Made by a program: the position numbers and the translations under genes. Shown piece after piece: positions 5,567 to 11,744 of a DNA stretch of 11,810 nucleotides. Numbering within the stretch: the first letter of the stretch is position 1; each line of letters begins with the position of its first letter. The notes under the pieces are model-generated. The model was given only the letters and a program-made list of their open reading frames with translations, did no database searches and was not told where the DNA came from. Origin of the DNA: Streptomyces novaecaesareae (GTDB lineage Bacteria > Actinomycetota > Actinomycetes > Streptomycetales > Streptomycetaceae). The stretch spans positions 1-11,810 of the forward strand of contig NZ_JNWQ01000131.1 of NCBI RefSeq assembly GCF_000716875.1, in the 5' to 3' direction.

Positions 5567-6469
5567 ATGTTCACCAAGCACCCCGGCGGCCTGCGCCTGC
5601 TCACCGTGCACGCGCACCCCGACGACGAGTCCAGCAAGGGCGCGGCCACGCTCGCCCGGTACGCCGCCGAGGGCGTGGAGGTCCTGGTCGCCACCTGCAC
5701 CGGCGGCGAGCGCGGCTCGGTGCTCAACCCGGCGATGGATCGGCCCGAGGTCCGGGCCGACCTCGCCCGGATCCGGCGCGAGGAGATGGCGGCCGCCCGC
5801 GAGATCCTCGGAGTGCGCCAGCAGTTCCTCGGCTTCGTCGACTCCGGCATGCCCGGTCCGGACGAACCGCTGCCGGAGGGCTGCTTCGCCGCTCAGCCGG
5901 TCGAGGCCGCCGCTGCGCCGCTGGTCGCACTGATCCGGGAGTTCCGCCCGCAGGTGGTGGTCACCTACGACGAGACCGGCGGGTACCCGCACCCTGACCA
6001 CGTGATGACCCACCGGGTCACCGTCGAGGCCTTCGAGGCCGCCGCCGACCCGGAGCGTTTCCCCGAGGCGGGCGAGCCCTGGCAGGTGTCCAAGCTCTAC
6101 TACCACCAGGCACTCTCCCGGGCCTGGTTCCAGACCCTCCACGACGCCATGACGGAGCACGGTGTGCCGTCCGACATGGGCGAGCTGCTCGCCGAATGGC
6201 CCGACACCCCGCCTGCCCTGGCCACCACCACCCGGATAGCGTGCGCCGAGCACTTCGCCGTACGGGACGCGGCGATGCTGGCGCACGCCACCCAGGTGCA
6301 GCCGGGCGTCGCGTTCATGTCCCACCCGCGGGAGATCGAGCGCGAGGTCTGGCCGACCGAGGACTACCACCTGGCCCGGAGCCTGGTGCCCGCGGTCGGC
6401 GGGGCGGCCGCGGGGGCGTTCGAGGACGACCTGTTCGTCGGGGTCAGGTCGGGGGAGGGGGTGGGCTGA
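5567..6469 (+). CDS. mca: Mycothiol S-conjugate amidase
   Basis: A 300-residue zinc hydrolase of the PIG-L/LmbE family. Mca cleaves mycothiol S-conjugates into GlcN-Ins and an N-acetylcysteine S-conjugate (mercapturate) in the cytosol. Evidence: VHAHPDDESSKG at 14-25 gives zinc ligands His17 and Asp20 and base Asp19; TCTGGERGSVLNP (43-55), GFVDSGMPG (89-97), and GGYPHPDHVMTHR (138-150) with His142 and zinc ligand His145. C-terminal KLYYHQ, AHATQV, EVWPTEDYHLARSL and EDDLFVGVR are typical of Mca rather than MshB, as is Lys24 after DDESS. Start ATG 5567 has GGAGG 6 nt upstream. The usual actinobacterial mca neighbours (DUF4307, greA) are absent, so this may be a second copy dedicated to the exporter beside it. 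Confidence 0.92.
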   Translation: MFTKHPGGLRLLTVHAHPDDESSKGAATLARYAAEGVEVLVATCTGGERGSVLNPAMDRPEVRADLARIRREEMAAAREILGVRQQFLGFVDSGMPGPDEPLPEGCFAAQPVEAAAAPLVALIREFRPQVVVTYDETGGYPHPDHVMTHRVTVEAFEAAADPERFPEAGEPWQVSKLYYHQALSRAWFQTLHDAMTEHGVPSDMGELLAEWPDTPPALATTTRIACAEHFAVRDAAMLAHATQVQPGVAFMSHPREIEREVWPTEDYHLARSLVPAVGGAAAGAFEDDLFVGVRSGEGVG

Positions 6470-6491
6470 GCCGTCGGCGGGGTGCCGCTAC

Positions 6492-6551
6492 GTCGGTGGG
6501 CCGTTGCCCCGACGGCCGTTGGTCGGTGGGCTGTTGCCCCGACGGCCGTTG
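6492..6551. terminator. Tandem 30-bp hairpin repeat between mca and the depolymerase
   Basis: Two 30-bp units (6492-6521, 6522-6551) are identical except at one position (C6502 versus T6532). Each folds as GTCG, 2-nt bulge, GGGC, 4-nt loop, GCCC, CGAC. The single difference falls in the loop, leaving the stem intact. A decayed third copy (CCGACAGCCGTTGG...) follows to about 6580. Lying between convergent stop codons at 6469 and 6583, it is a likely bidirectional terminator that was duplicated. Confidence 0.65.
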
Positions 6552-6582
6552 GCCCGACAGCCGTTGGCCGGTCGGCCGCTGG

Positions 6583-8079
6583 TCAGCACTGGCCGTCGGC
6601 AAGCACGTAGAAGCCGGGGCCGGTCTGCTGCAGGGTGTGGGTGACGAAGGTGTTCCAGAGCCCCATGTTCTGGCCCGAGCCGAGGGCGTAGGTCAGTCCG
6701 CCGCTCTGGGTGGCGCGGCCGGCCAGGACCTGGTCGTAGTTGCTGGCGGTGAAGCACTGGGCAGCGCCGCCCGGGGTGGTCGCCGTGACCGTCGCGGACC
6801 GGGCGCCGACCGTGCCGGATGCGTCGACCGCCGCCACGGTGTAGCCGTAGGTCGTGCCGGCGGTGAGCCCGGTGTCGGTGAAGGACACACCGGTGGCACT
6901 GCCGACCTGGGTTCCGTCGCGGTAGACCCGGTACGAGGCCGCACCGCTGACGGCCTGCCAGCCGAGCGCGACCGAGGTGGCACCGGCCGGGGTCGCGGTC
7001 AGCCCGCTCGGGGCGGGCAGGCCGGGGGAGGTGGGCCCGGTGCCGCCGTCCAGGCCCCAGAACTGTGCGGTGTAGTAGCTGGAGCAGATCGTGTCGAGGA
7101 AGTAGGCGCCGGTCGCCCCGCACTGGTCGGCGCCGGGGCCCGGGTGGACAGCCAGTCCGTGGCCCATCCCGCTGACCGTGAACAGCGCCACGGCAGGCCG
7201 TCCGGACGCGTCGGCGTATAGCTCCTGGGTGGTGCCGCCCGGGAGGCTCCGGGTGCCGGTCGGCCGGGGGGCGATGCCCTGGACGTTCGTCCACTGGTCG
7301 CGCAGCTCGGTCGCGTTCACCGGCCGGACGGTGGTGTCGGCGCTGCCCTGCCAGATCGCCACCCGGGGCCACGGCCCGGTGTAGCCCGGGTACGCGGCTC
7401 GGACCTTGTCGCCCCACTGCGCCGGGGTGAGCCCCTGGTCGGTGTTCTGACAGCCGGAGGCGGCACTCTGGGCGGTGGCGCAGTGGGCGGGCAGCCCGGA
7501 GTCGATCGCCCCGCCGGCGAACACGTCGGGGTAGTCGGCCAGCAGGTCGGCGGCCATCCCACCGCCGGCCGAGAGCCCGGTGACGAACACCCGTTGGGCG
7601 TCCGAACCGTACAGGGCCTTGGCCTTGGCCACCATCTCGGCGACCGACTCCGCCTCCCCGACGCCCCGGGCGTCCTTGCCCGCGTCGAACCAGCTGAAGC
7701 AGGACAGGCTGTTGTTGGCGCTGCCGGTCTGGGGGAACACCACCGCGAAGCCGTACTGGTCGGCGAACTTGGTCCAGCCGGAGTTGCGGTAGTAGTCGTT
7801 GGCGCTCTGCACGCAGCCGTGCAGAGCGACCACCAGGGGAGCGCCGCCGGGCAGACCAGCGGGGGTGTAGGTGTACATCGCGAGCTTGCCCGGGTTGGCG
7901 CCGAAGCCGGTGACCTGCTGGAAGGTCCCGCCCGCGGAGTCGGTGACGGCGGCGGTGCTCACAGCGGAGGTGCCGGGAACGGAGGTTGTGGGGTCCGCGG
8001 TGGCCGGGGCCGGTGCGGCGGTGGCGACCGCCAGGGCGACGGCCGTCAGCAGTGCGGCGGCGACGGGGCGCAGAGGCAT
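6583..8079 (-). CDS. Secreted polyhydroxyalkanoate (PHB) depolymerase
   Basis: A 498-residue secreted esterase expected to hydrolyse short-chain polyhydroxyalkanoates outside the cell. Domains: signal peptide 1-28 (cleavage likely after ATA28); alpha/beta-hydrolase domain about 50-345 with oxyanion region LVVALHGC (82-89), lipase box GLSAG (168-172, Ser170), Asp248 (GSADTTV) and His307 (GMGHG); FN3 linker about 353-436 (PSGLTATPAG to TVTATTP); C-terminal domain 440-498 (CFTASNYDQV to FYVLADGQC) with Cys442 and Cys498 that may pair, common at the end of such actinobacterial depolymerases. ATG 8079 has AGGAG 5 nt upstream; the frame is open further upstream but the signal peptide fixes the start. 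Related feruloyl or acetylxylan esterases share the catalytic fold, so PHB is probable, not proven. Confidence 0.9.
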   Translation of the reverse strand: MPLRPVAAALLTAVALAVATAAPAPATADPTTSVPGTSAVSTAAVTDSAGGTFQQVTGFGANPGKLAMYTYTPAGLPGGAPLVVALHGCVQSANDYYRNSGWTKFADQYGFAVVFPQTGSANNSLSCFSWFDAGKDARGVGEAESVAEMVAKAKALYGSDAQRVFVTGLSAGGGMAADLLADYPDVFAGGAIDSGLPAHCATAQSAASGCQNTDQGLTPAQWGDKVRAAYPGYTGPWPRVAIWQGSADTTVRPVNATELRDQWTNVQGIAPRPTGTRSLPGGTTQELYADASGRPAVALFTVSGMGHGLAVHPGPGADQCGATGAYFLDTICSSYYTAQFWGLDGGTGPTSPGLPAPSGLTATPAGATSVALGWQAVSGAASYRVYRDGTQVGSATGVSFTDTGLTAGTTYGYTVAAVDASGTVGARSATVTATTPGGAAQCFTASNYDQVLAGRATQSGGLTYALGSGQNMGLWNTFVTHTLQQTGPGFYVLADGQC

Positions 8080-8218
8080 CGGGGCTCCTGGGTGGGGGAG
8101 GAGTGGGGGCGGGATCCCGTGCAGCGTGGCGCGCTGCGCACCCCTGAGCCATGTGGTGGTCACCCGAGGTCCACCGCCCGGGCATGGCGCGGACCGCCAT
8201 GGGCGTTCCGTCGGGCGG

Positions 8219-8264
8219 GGGTCGCACCGGCGGGCGTCGTACGGGCGCGGGTCGCACCGGCGGG
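8219..8264. repeat. 16-bp direct repeat with 30-bp period
   Basis: GGGTCGCACCGGCGGG occurs at 8219-8234 and 8249-8264. The second copy lies inside the arms of the GTACGG/CCGTAC inverted repeat (8239-8280). It may be repeat drift or a pair of regulator sites upstream of both divergent genes. Confidence 0.75.
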
Positions 8265-8292
8265 GCTCGTGCAGCCGTACACCGGAAGGCAC

Positions 8293-8321
8293 TTGAGACG
8301 CGGCGTCGAACCGGGCAGGTT
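8293..8321 (+). promoter_or_regulatory. Leaderless promoter of the thioesterase gene
   Basis: TTGAGA (8293-8298), 17-bp spacer, CAGGTT (8316-8321), then 6 nt to the ATG at 8328. Spacing and sequence fit a vegetative promoter that starts transcription at the start codon. The GCAGGT could alternatively act as a weak ribosome site. Confidence 0.5.
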
Positions 8322-8327
8322 GATCCC

Positions 8328-8876
8328 ATGACGACTTCCGAGATCGACTCCGACGAGCAGCAGTCCCCGGCCGGCCTGGAGCGGCGCACCCGGACCCACA
8401 CCTGGACGGCCGGCCCGCCGATCGCCGAGTACGCCCACTTGACCGGGGAGGAGATCCTGCTGGAGTGGATCGCCGGGCGCATCCCGGAGCCCCCGATCTG
8501 CAGCACCATGGGTTTCCACCTCATCGAGGTGAAGCCGGGAACGGCGGTGTTCGAGGGCCACTTCGGCGACCACCTCCACAACCCGATGAACACCGTGCAC
8601 GGCGGATACCTGGCCACCCTGCTCGACTCGGCGCTCGGCTGTGCCGTGCTGAGCAAGTTGCCGGCCGGATTGGGCTACACGACCACGCAGTTGAACGTCC
8701 ACATGCTGCGCCCGCTGTTCGCCGACTCGGCGCCGGTGCGCTGCGAGGCCGAGGTGCTGCACCTCGGCCGGACGATGGCGACCGCCGAGGCCCGGGTGGT
8801 CGGCACGGAGAACGGCAAGCTCTACGCGCACGCCACCACCACCTGCGCGATCCTGACGCCCCGCCCGGCGGTCTGA
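8328..8876 (+). CDS. PaaI-family hotdog thioesterase
   Basis: A 182-residue hotdog-fold protein of the PaaI/acyl-CoA thioesterase group, predicted to hydrolyse acyl-CoA thioesters in the cytoplasm. The core motif NPMNTVHGGYLATLLDSALG (85-104) carries the conserved Asn85, HGG (91-93) and Asp100 on the central helix. Strands such as TTTQLNVHMLRPL (118-130), VRCEAEVLHLGRTMATAEARV (137-157) and KLYAHATTTCAIL complete the fold. About 55 residues precede the domain, more than in E. coli PaaI, with EYAHLTGEEILLEWIAGRIPEPP typical of longer actinobacterial homologues. ATG 8328 has a promoter whose -10 ends 6 nt upstream. It is divergent from the PHA depolymerase; a shared role in hydroxyacyl metabolism is possible but not shown. 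Confidence 0.9.
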   Translation: MTTSEIDSDEQQSPAGLERRTRTHTWTAGPPIAEYAHLTGEEILLEWIAGRIPEPPICSTMGFHLIEVKPGTAVFEGHFGDHLHNPMNTVHGGYLATLLDSALGCAVLSKLPAGLGYTTTQLNVHMLRPLFADSAPVRCEAEVLHLGRTMATAEARVVGTENGKLYAHATTTCAILTPRPAV

Positions 8877-8926
8877 CGGTCCGACGGCCTGACGGACCGA
8901 CGGGATCATCCGACGGGGTCGACGGA

Positions 8927-8960
8927 AACGGCCGGTGGAACGGCCGGTCGAACGGCTGGG
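8927..8960. repeat. 12-bp tandem repeat, nearly three copies
   Basis: AACGGCCGGTGG (8927-8938), AACGGCCGGTCG (8939-8950) and a diverged partial copy AACGGCTGGG (8951-8960), leading directly into the terminator hairpin. Confidence 0.8.
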
Positions 8961-8987
8961 CCCCGGCCGCCACGGCGACCGGGGCCC
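8958..8987. terminator. Bidirectional terminator hairpin
   Basis: Perfect 9-bp stem GGGCCCCGG (8958-8966) and CCGGGGCCC (8979-8987) with a 12-nt loop, between the convergent thioesterase and ydcF-like genes. There is no T-tract on either strand, usual for high-G+C actinobacteria. Confidence 0.7.
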
Positions 8988-9028
8988 GAATCCCGTTGAA
9001 CGCGGTGAACCCGAAGGCACAGGGGAGT

Positions 9029-10027
9029 TCAGAGGGCCGCGAGCACTCCGCAGAGCGCGAGGAGGCCACAGATCCCGAAGTTGACGAGCTTGTGGGAGAG
9101 GAACACCGCCGCGAACTCGCGGATGGTCGCGCTCGGCCAGTAGTACCTGGCTGTCGGCGAGCCGAAGACGTGCCCGTCGACGCCGGTCTTGCGGGCCATC
9201 AGCGCGGCCCGGAAGGCGTGGAAGTTGTTGGTGACCACGACGCAGCGGTAGCCGGGCTTGGCCTGCTCCATGATCGCCTTGCTGAAGAGCAGGTTCTCCT
9301 CGGTGGTGCGCGAGCGGTCCTCCCGCTCGATGTGCTCGGCCGGGAAGCCGCGTTCGACCAGGTAGTCGGCCATCGCGTGGGACTCCGGCAGCTTCTCGTC
9401 CGGGCCCTGGCCGCCCGAGGTGATCAGCACCGGCGGGTTGCCGCGCGCGGCCTGCTTCTCGTACACCTCGCGGCCCCGGTTGAGCCGACTGGCCAGCAGC
9501 GGCGGGACGCGCTCGCCGCCGATCAGCCCGGAGCCGAGCACGACCACGAAGTCCACGTCCCGGCGCGGCCGGTGGCGGCCGTAGAGGAAGGCGTAGCCGA
9601 CGAAGCAGACGAACAGGAAGGAGACGTAGAGGACCACCAGGACGGCGGTGCCCGCCAGGATGGCCAGCCGCCGGGAGCCGGTGACGAGGGCGGCGAGCAG
9701 CAGCACGTTGACGGCGATGATGCCCAGCCCGGCGAGCAGCGACAGCAGGTTGGCCGGGCGCCTGCCCTCCTTGCGGATCATGGTCATGCCGTTGGAGAGC
9801 AGGAACCAGATCAGGGCCAGCGTGCCGACGGCCGGCACCAGGATGATGGCCGCTGCCACGATCTCCACCACCAGGGTGGGCGCCTTGCGGAGTTCGGCGA
9901 GCAGGGCGAGAGAGAGGAACGAGACGGCGATGCCGAGGAGGACGGCGTTGCTGAACTGGCGACGGTCGCGTAGTACCCCGACTCCGAACAACAGGAAGAA
10001 CAGGGCTGCTGGGGCATAGGCGATCAC
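9029..10027 (-). CDS. YdcF/SanA (DUF218) family membrane protein
   Basis: A 332-residue membrane protein with a DUF218 domain, the fold of E. coli YdcF, SanA and ElyC. Four to five hydrophobic segments fall at about residues 4-18, 27-45, 52-77, 93-116 and 121-148. The DUF218 domain at about 156-300 shows DFVVVLGSGLIGGERVPP, LASRLNRG, LITSGGQGPDEKLPES, MADYLVERGFP, SRTTEENLLFS and VVVTNNFHAFRA. A final hydrophobic segment lies at 314-332. Biochemical function is unsettled; envelope or cell-wall roles are proposed for ElyC and SanA. I prefer the GTG at 10027: TACGAT lies 7 nt upstream, consistent with a leaderless message, and it starts at the membrane segment. A GTG at 10063 would add 12 polar residues. 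Single gene, bounded by terminators on both sides. Confidence 0.88.
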   Translation of the reverse strand: MIAYAPAALFFLLFGVGVLRDRRQFSNAVLLGIAVSFLSLALLAELRKAPTLVVEIVAAAIILVPAVGTLALIWFLLSNGMTMIRKEGRRPANLLSLLAGLGIIAVNVLLLAALVTGSRRLAILAGTAVLVVLYVSFLFVCFVGYAFLYGRHRPRRDVDFVVVLGSGLIGGERVPPLLASRLNRGREVYEKQAARGNPPVLITSGGQGPDEKLPESHAMADYLVERGFPAEHIEREDRSRTTEENLLFSKAIMEQAKPGYRCVVVTNNFHAFRAALMARKTGVDGHVFGSPTARYYWPSATIREFAAVFLSHKLVNFGICGLLALCGVLAAL

Positions 10028-10098
10028 GCCTCGTATCGTAGGGGGTTCGTAGGAAGGGCCCACTTGTACGAACGGTCCAGCCGCGGTTGCCGGTCCGG

Positions 10099-10146
10099 GG
10101 CAGTCAGGCAGTCAGGCAGTCGGGTCGTCGGGTCGTCGGGTCGTCA
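10099..10146. repeat. Six 8-bp tandem repeats
   Basis: Units GGCAGTCA, GGCAGTCA, GGCAGTCG, GGTCGTCG, GGTCGTCG, GGTCGTCA run without interruption. The array shifts in one step from the GGCAGTC to the GGTCGTC type, as expected from local slippage. It sits between the olsA terminator and the ydcF-like promoter. Confidence 0.9.
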
Positions 10147-10170
10147 GAGGCCGAGGCCCAGCAGGCCCGG

Positions 10171-10193
10171 CCGGCCGCCGTCGTGGCGGCCGG
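10171..10193 (-). terminator. Terminator hairpin directly after olsA
   Basis: Perfect 9-bp stem CCGGCCGCC (10171-10179) and GGCGGCCGG (10185-10193) with a 5-nt loop, abutting the olsA stop codon at 10196-10194. There is no T-tract. Confidence 0.7.
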
Positions 10194-11009
10194 TCAGTGG
10201 ATCCCTTCGACCGCCGCCTGCGCCCTGCGGGCCAGGTCGCGCCGGGCGCCGGCCCGGGTGGGCTGCGGTCCGGGCGGCGGGATCGGCGGCAGGAACGTCA
10301 CCTCGGCGACCAGCCCGCGCGCCGCCACCACCCGGGCGAGGGAGGTGAGCAGTCCGTCGTCCCCGACGAAGGCGGGGACGCTGGTGGGGCGCCCGTCCGC
10401 CAGCCGGTAGCGGATCGTCACCGGCTGGACGAAGGCGCCCGCCTCCACCGCCGCCTGGAACAGCGCGGGCCGGAACCGGCCGCTCTCCCGCCCGCACCAG
10501 GTCGAGCCCTCCGGGAAGACGATCACCGGTTGCCCGGAGCGCAGCATCTCGGCCACCGCCGTCACCGTGTCCGGCAAGGTCCGCAGCCGGTCGCGGTCCA
10601 GGAAGACGGTGCCGCCCCCGGCGATCAGCCGCCCGAGCACCGGCCACTGCCGGACCTCGGTCTTGGCCAGCGACCGGCCTGGCCGGCCGACCGCGAGCAG
10701 CGGGATGTCCAGCCAGGACACGTGGTTGGCCACCACGAGTACCCCGCCGCCACCCGGGCCGCCGCCGGCCCCGGTCAGGTGGACGGCCACCCCGAGAGTG
10801 CGGAGCAGGACGCGCGCCCAGAGCCGGATCAGCCGGTCCCGGGTGTCGTATGGGAGCAGGCGGACCGGCGGAGTGAGCACGACGCCGGCCACGACGGCCG
10901 CCAGACAGGCCGTCAGCCGCAGTACCCGTCGCGGGTGGGAGACCTCGGGTGACGGTTCGGCCAGGCAGGTCTCGGGCCGGCAGGTCGCCGTGGGCAGCCA
11001 GACGCTCAC
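10194..11009 (-). CDS. olsA: Lyso-ornithine lipid O-acyltransferase (PlsC family)
   Basis: A 271-residue membrane-associated acyltransferase expected to add the second acyl chain to lyso-ornithine lipid. It has one hydrophobic N-terminal segment (about 30-48, LTACLAAVVAGVVLTPPV) and the PlsC motifs: NHVSWLD (95-101, the HX4D catalytic pair His96/Asp101), GGGTVFLDRDR (131-141), VIVFPEGST (162-170) and the basic region after it. The GTG start at 11009 overlaps the olsB stop by four bases (GTGA), so the two are translationally coupled. That pairing with an OlsB-type GNAT is what points to ornithine lipid rather than phosphatidic acid as product. Ornithine lipids are phosphorus-free membrane lipids, often made under phosphate limitation; no PHO box is visible here because the operon start is missing. 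A simple AGPAT cannot be excluded. Confidence 0.85.
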   Translation of the reverse strand: MSVWLPTATCRPETCLAEPSPEVSHPRRVLRLTACLAAVVAGVVLTPPVRLLPYDTRDRLIRLWARVLLRTLGVAVHLTGAGGGPGGGGVLVVANHVSWLDIPLLAVGRPGRSLAKTEVRQWPVLGRLIAGGGTVFLDRDRLRTLPDTVTAVAEMLRSGQPVIVFPEGSTWCGRESGRFRPALFQAAVEAGAFVQPVTIRYRLADGRPTSVPAFVGDDGLLTSLARVVAARGLVAEVTFLPPIPPPGPQPTRAGARRDLARRAQAAVEGIH

Positions 11010-11744
11010 GACGCGGTGCCCAGTCCGGGCAGCCCGGAGAGGAAGTGCCGCAGGTAGCGCGGGTCGGTGCGCTCCAGCGACAGCAGCACGTACAGGTCGG
11101 CGCAGTCGAAGTCCGGGTCGTACGCGGGCTCGCCGCAGACCCAGGCGCCGAGCCGCAGGTAGCCGCGGAGCAGGGCGGGCAGGGCGCCGCGCTCGGCGCG
11201 TGCCACGCCGGTGGCGTCCCAGCGGCGGTGCGGGGTGACCCCGTACTCCGCGGGGGCGAGGTGTTTGGCGCTGACGGTGTCCCAGACGCGGGCGGCGGTG
11301 GCGCCGCCGTCCTCCAGGCCGATCGAGCAGCAGCCGCCGACCCAGGTGTTGCCGGTGTCGGCCAGGTAGCGGGCGATGCCGCCCCACATCAGGTTGATGA
11401 CGGCGCCGTTGCCCCGGTGGTCCGGGTGGATGCAGGAGCGGCCGAGCTCGACCAGGCCGGGGCGGAGGGGCGCCAGGGCGGAGAGGTCGAACTCGCCCTC
11501 GGAGTACAGCCGTCCGGCCCGCCGGGCGGCTTCGGGGCGCAGGAGTCGGTAGGTGCCGACGACGGTGCCGTGCTCGCCCTCGCGGACCAGGAGGTGGTCG
11601 CAGTACTCGTCGAGGGCGTCGATGTCCAGGCCGGCGACCGGGCTGTGCAGGACGGCGCCCAGTTCGGCGGCGAACACCTGGTGGCGCAGCCGCTGGGCGG
11701 CCCGGACGTCGTCCTCGTCCCGGGCGAGGGAGACGGTGTAGGCG
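11006..11744 (-). CDS. olsB: L-ornithine N-acyltransferase (OlsB-like), 5' end missing
   Basis: Partial GNAT-fold acyltransferase, 245 residues visible, expected to transfer a 3-hydroxyacyl chain from acyl-ACP to the alpha-amino group of ornithine, the first step of ornithine lipid synthesis. Signatures, counting from the first genomic residue: RLRHQVFAAELGA (18-30), CDHLLV (48-53), VVGTYRLL (61-68) and VELGRSCIHPDHRGNGAVIN (98-117) followed by LMWGGIARYL and GGCCSIGL, the core of the OlsB/COG3176 group. The reading frame stays open into adapter sequence at 11745, so the true start lies beyond the contig end; probably only some tens of residues are lost. The apparent N-terminal residues MGSEMCIRDS encoded from 11773 are adapter translation. 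Overlaps olsA by four bases. Confidence 0.88.

Larger units (their letters stand above)
8080..8327. promoter_or_regulatory. Divergent intergenic region, depolymerase and thioesterase
   Basis: This 248-bp gap holds the depolymerase ribosome site on the minus strand (AGGAG, 8085-8089), a small hairpin GCAGCG/CGCTGC (8121-8126, 8132-8137), a 30-bp-period repeat at 8219-8264, an inverted repeat GTACGG/CCGTAC (8239-8244, 8275-8280) and the thioesterase promoter. I see no clear promoter for the depolymerase. Confidence 0.5.
8877..9028. other. Convergent intergenic region, thioesterase and ydcF-like gene
   Basis: 152 bp between the converging stops. It holds GACGG-rich repetitive DNA (8880-8926), a 12-bp tandem repeat (8927-8960) and the strong hairpin at 8958-8987. 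The last 40 bp before the ydcF-like stop show nothing I can name. No coding signal. Confidence 0.6.
10028..10193. promoter_or_regulatory. Intergenic region between olsA and the ydcF-like gene
   Basis: 166 bp upstream of the ydcF-like gene. On the minus strand TACGAT (10040-10035) is a possible -10 box 7 nt before the GTG at 10027. A 7-bp perfect inverted repeat GTTCGTA (10045-10051) and TACGAAC (10067-10073) with a 15-nt spacer lies just upstream and could be an operator. Six 8-bp tandem repeats (10099-10146) and the olsA terminator follow. Confidence 0.5.

Noticed and set aside
8080..8292. 71-codon upstream extension of the depolymerase frame with RRCDPRP-type repeats
   Set aside because: The signal peptide starting at 8079 and AGGAG upstream of it fix the start. 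The extension is a by-product of the direct repeats in the intergenic DNA.
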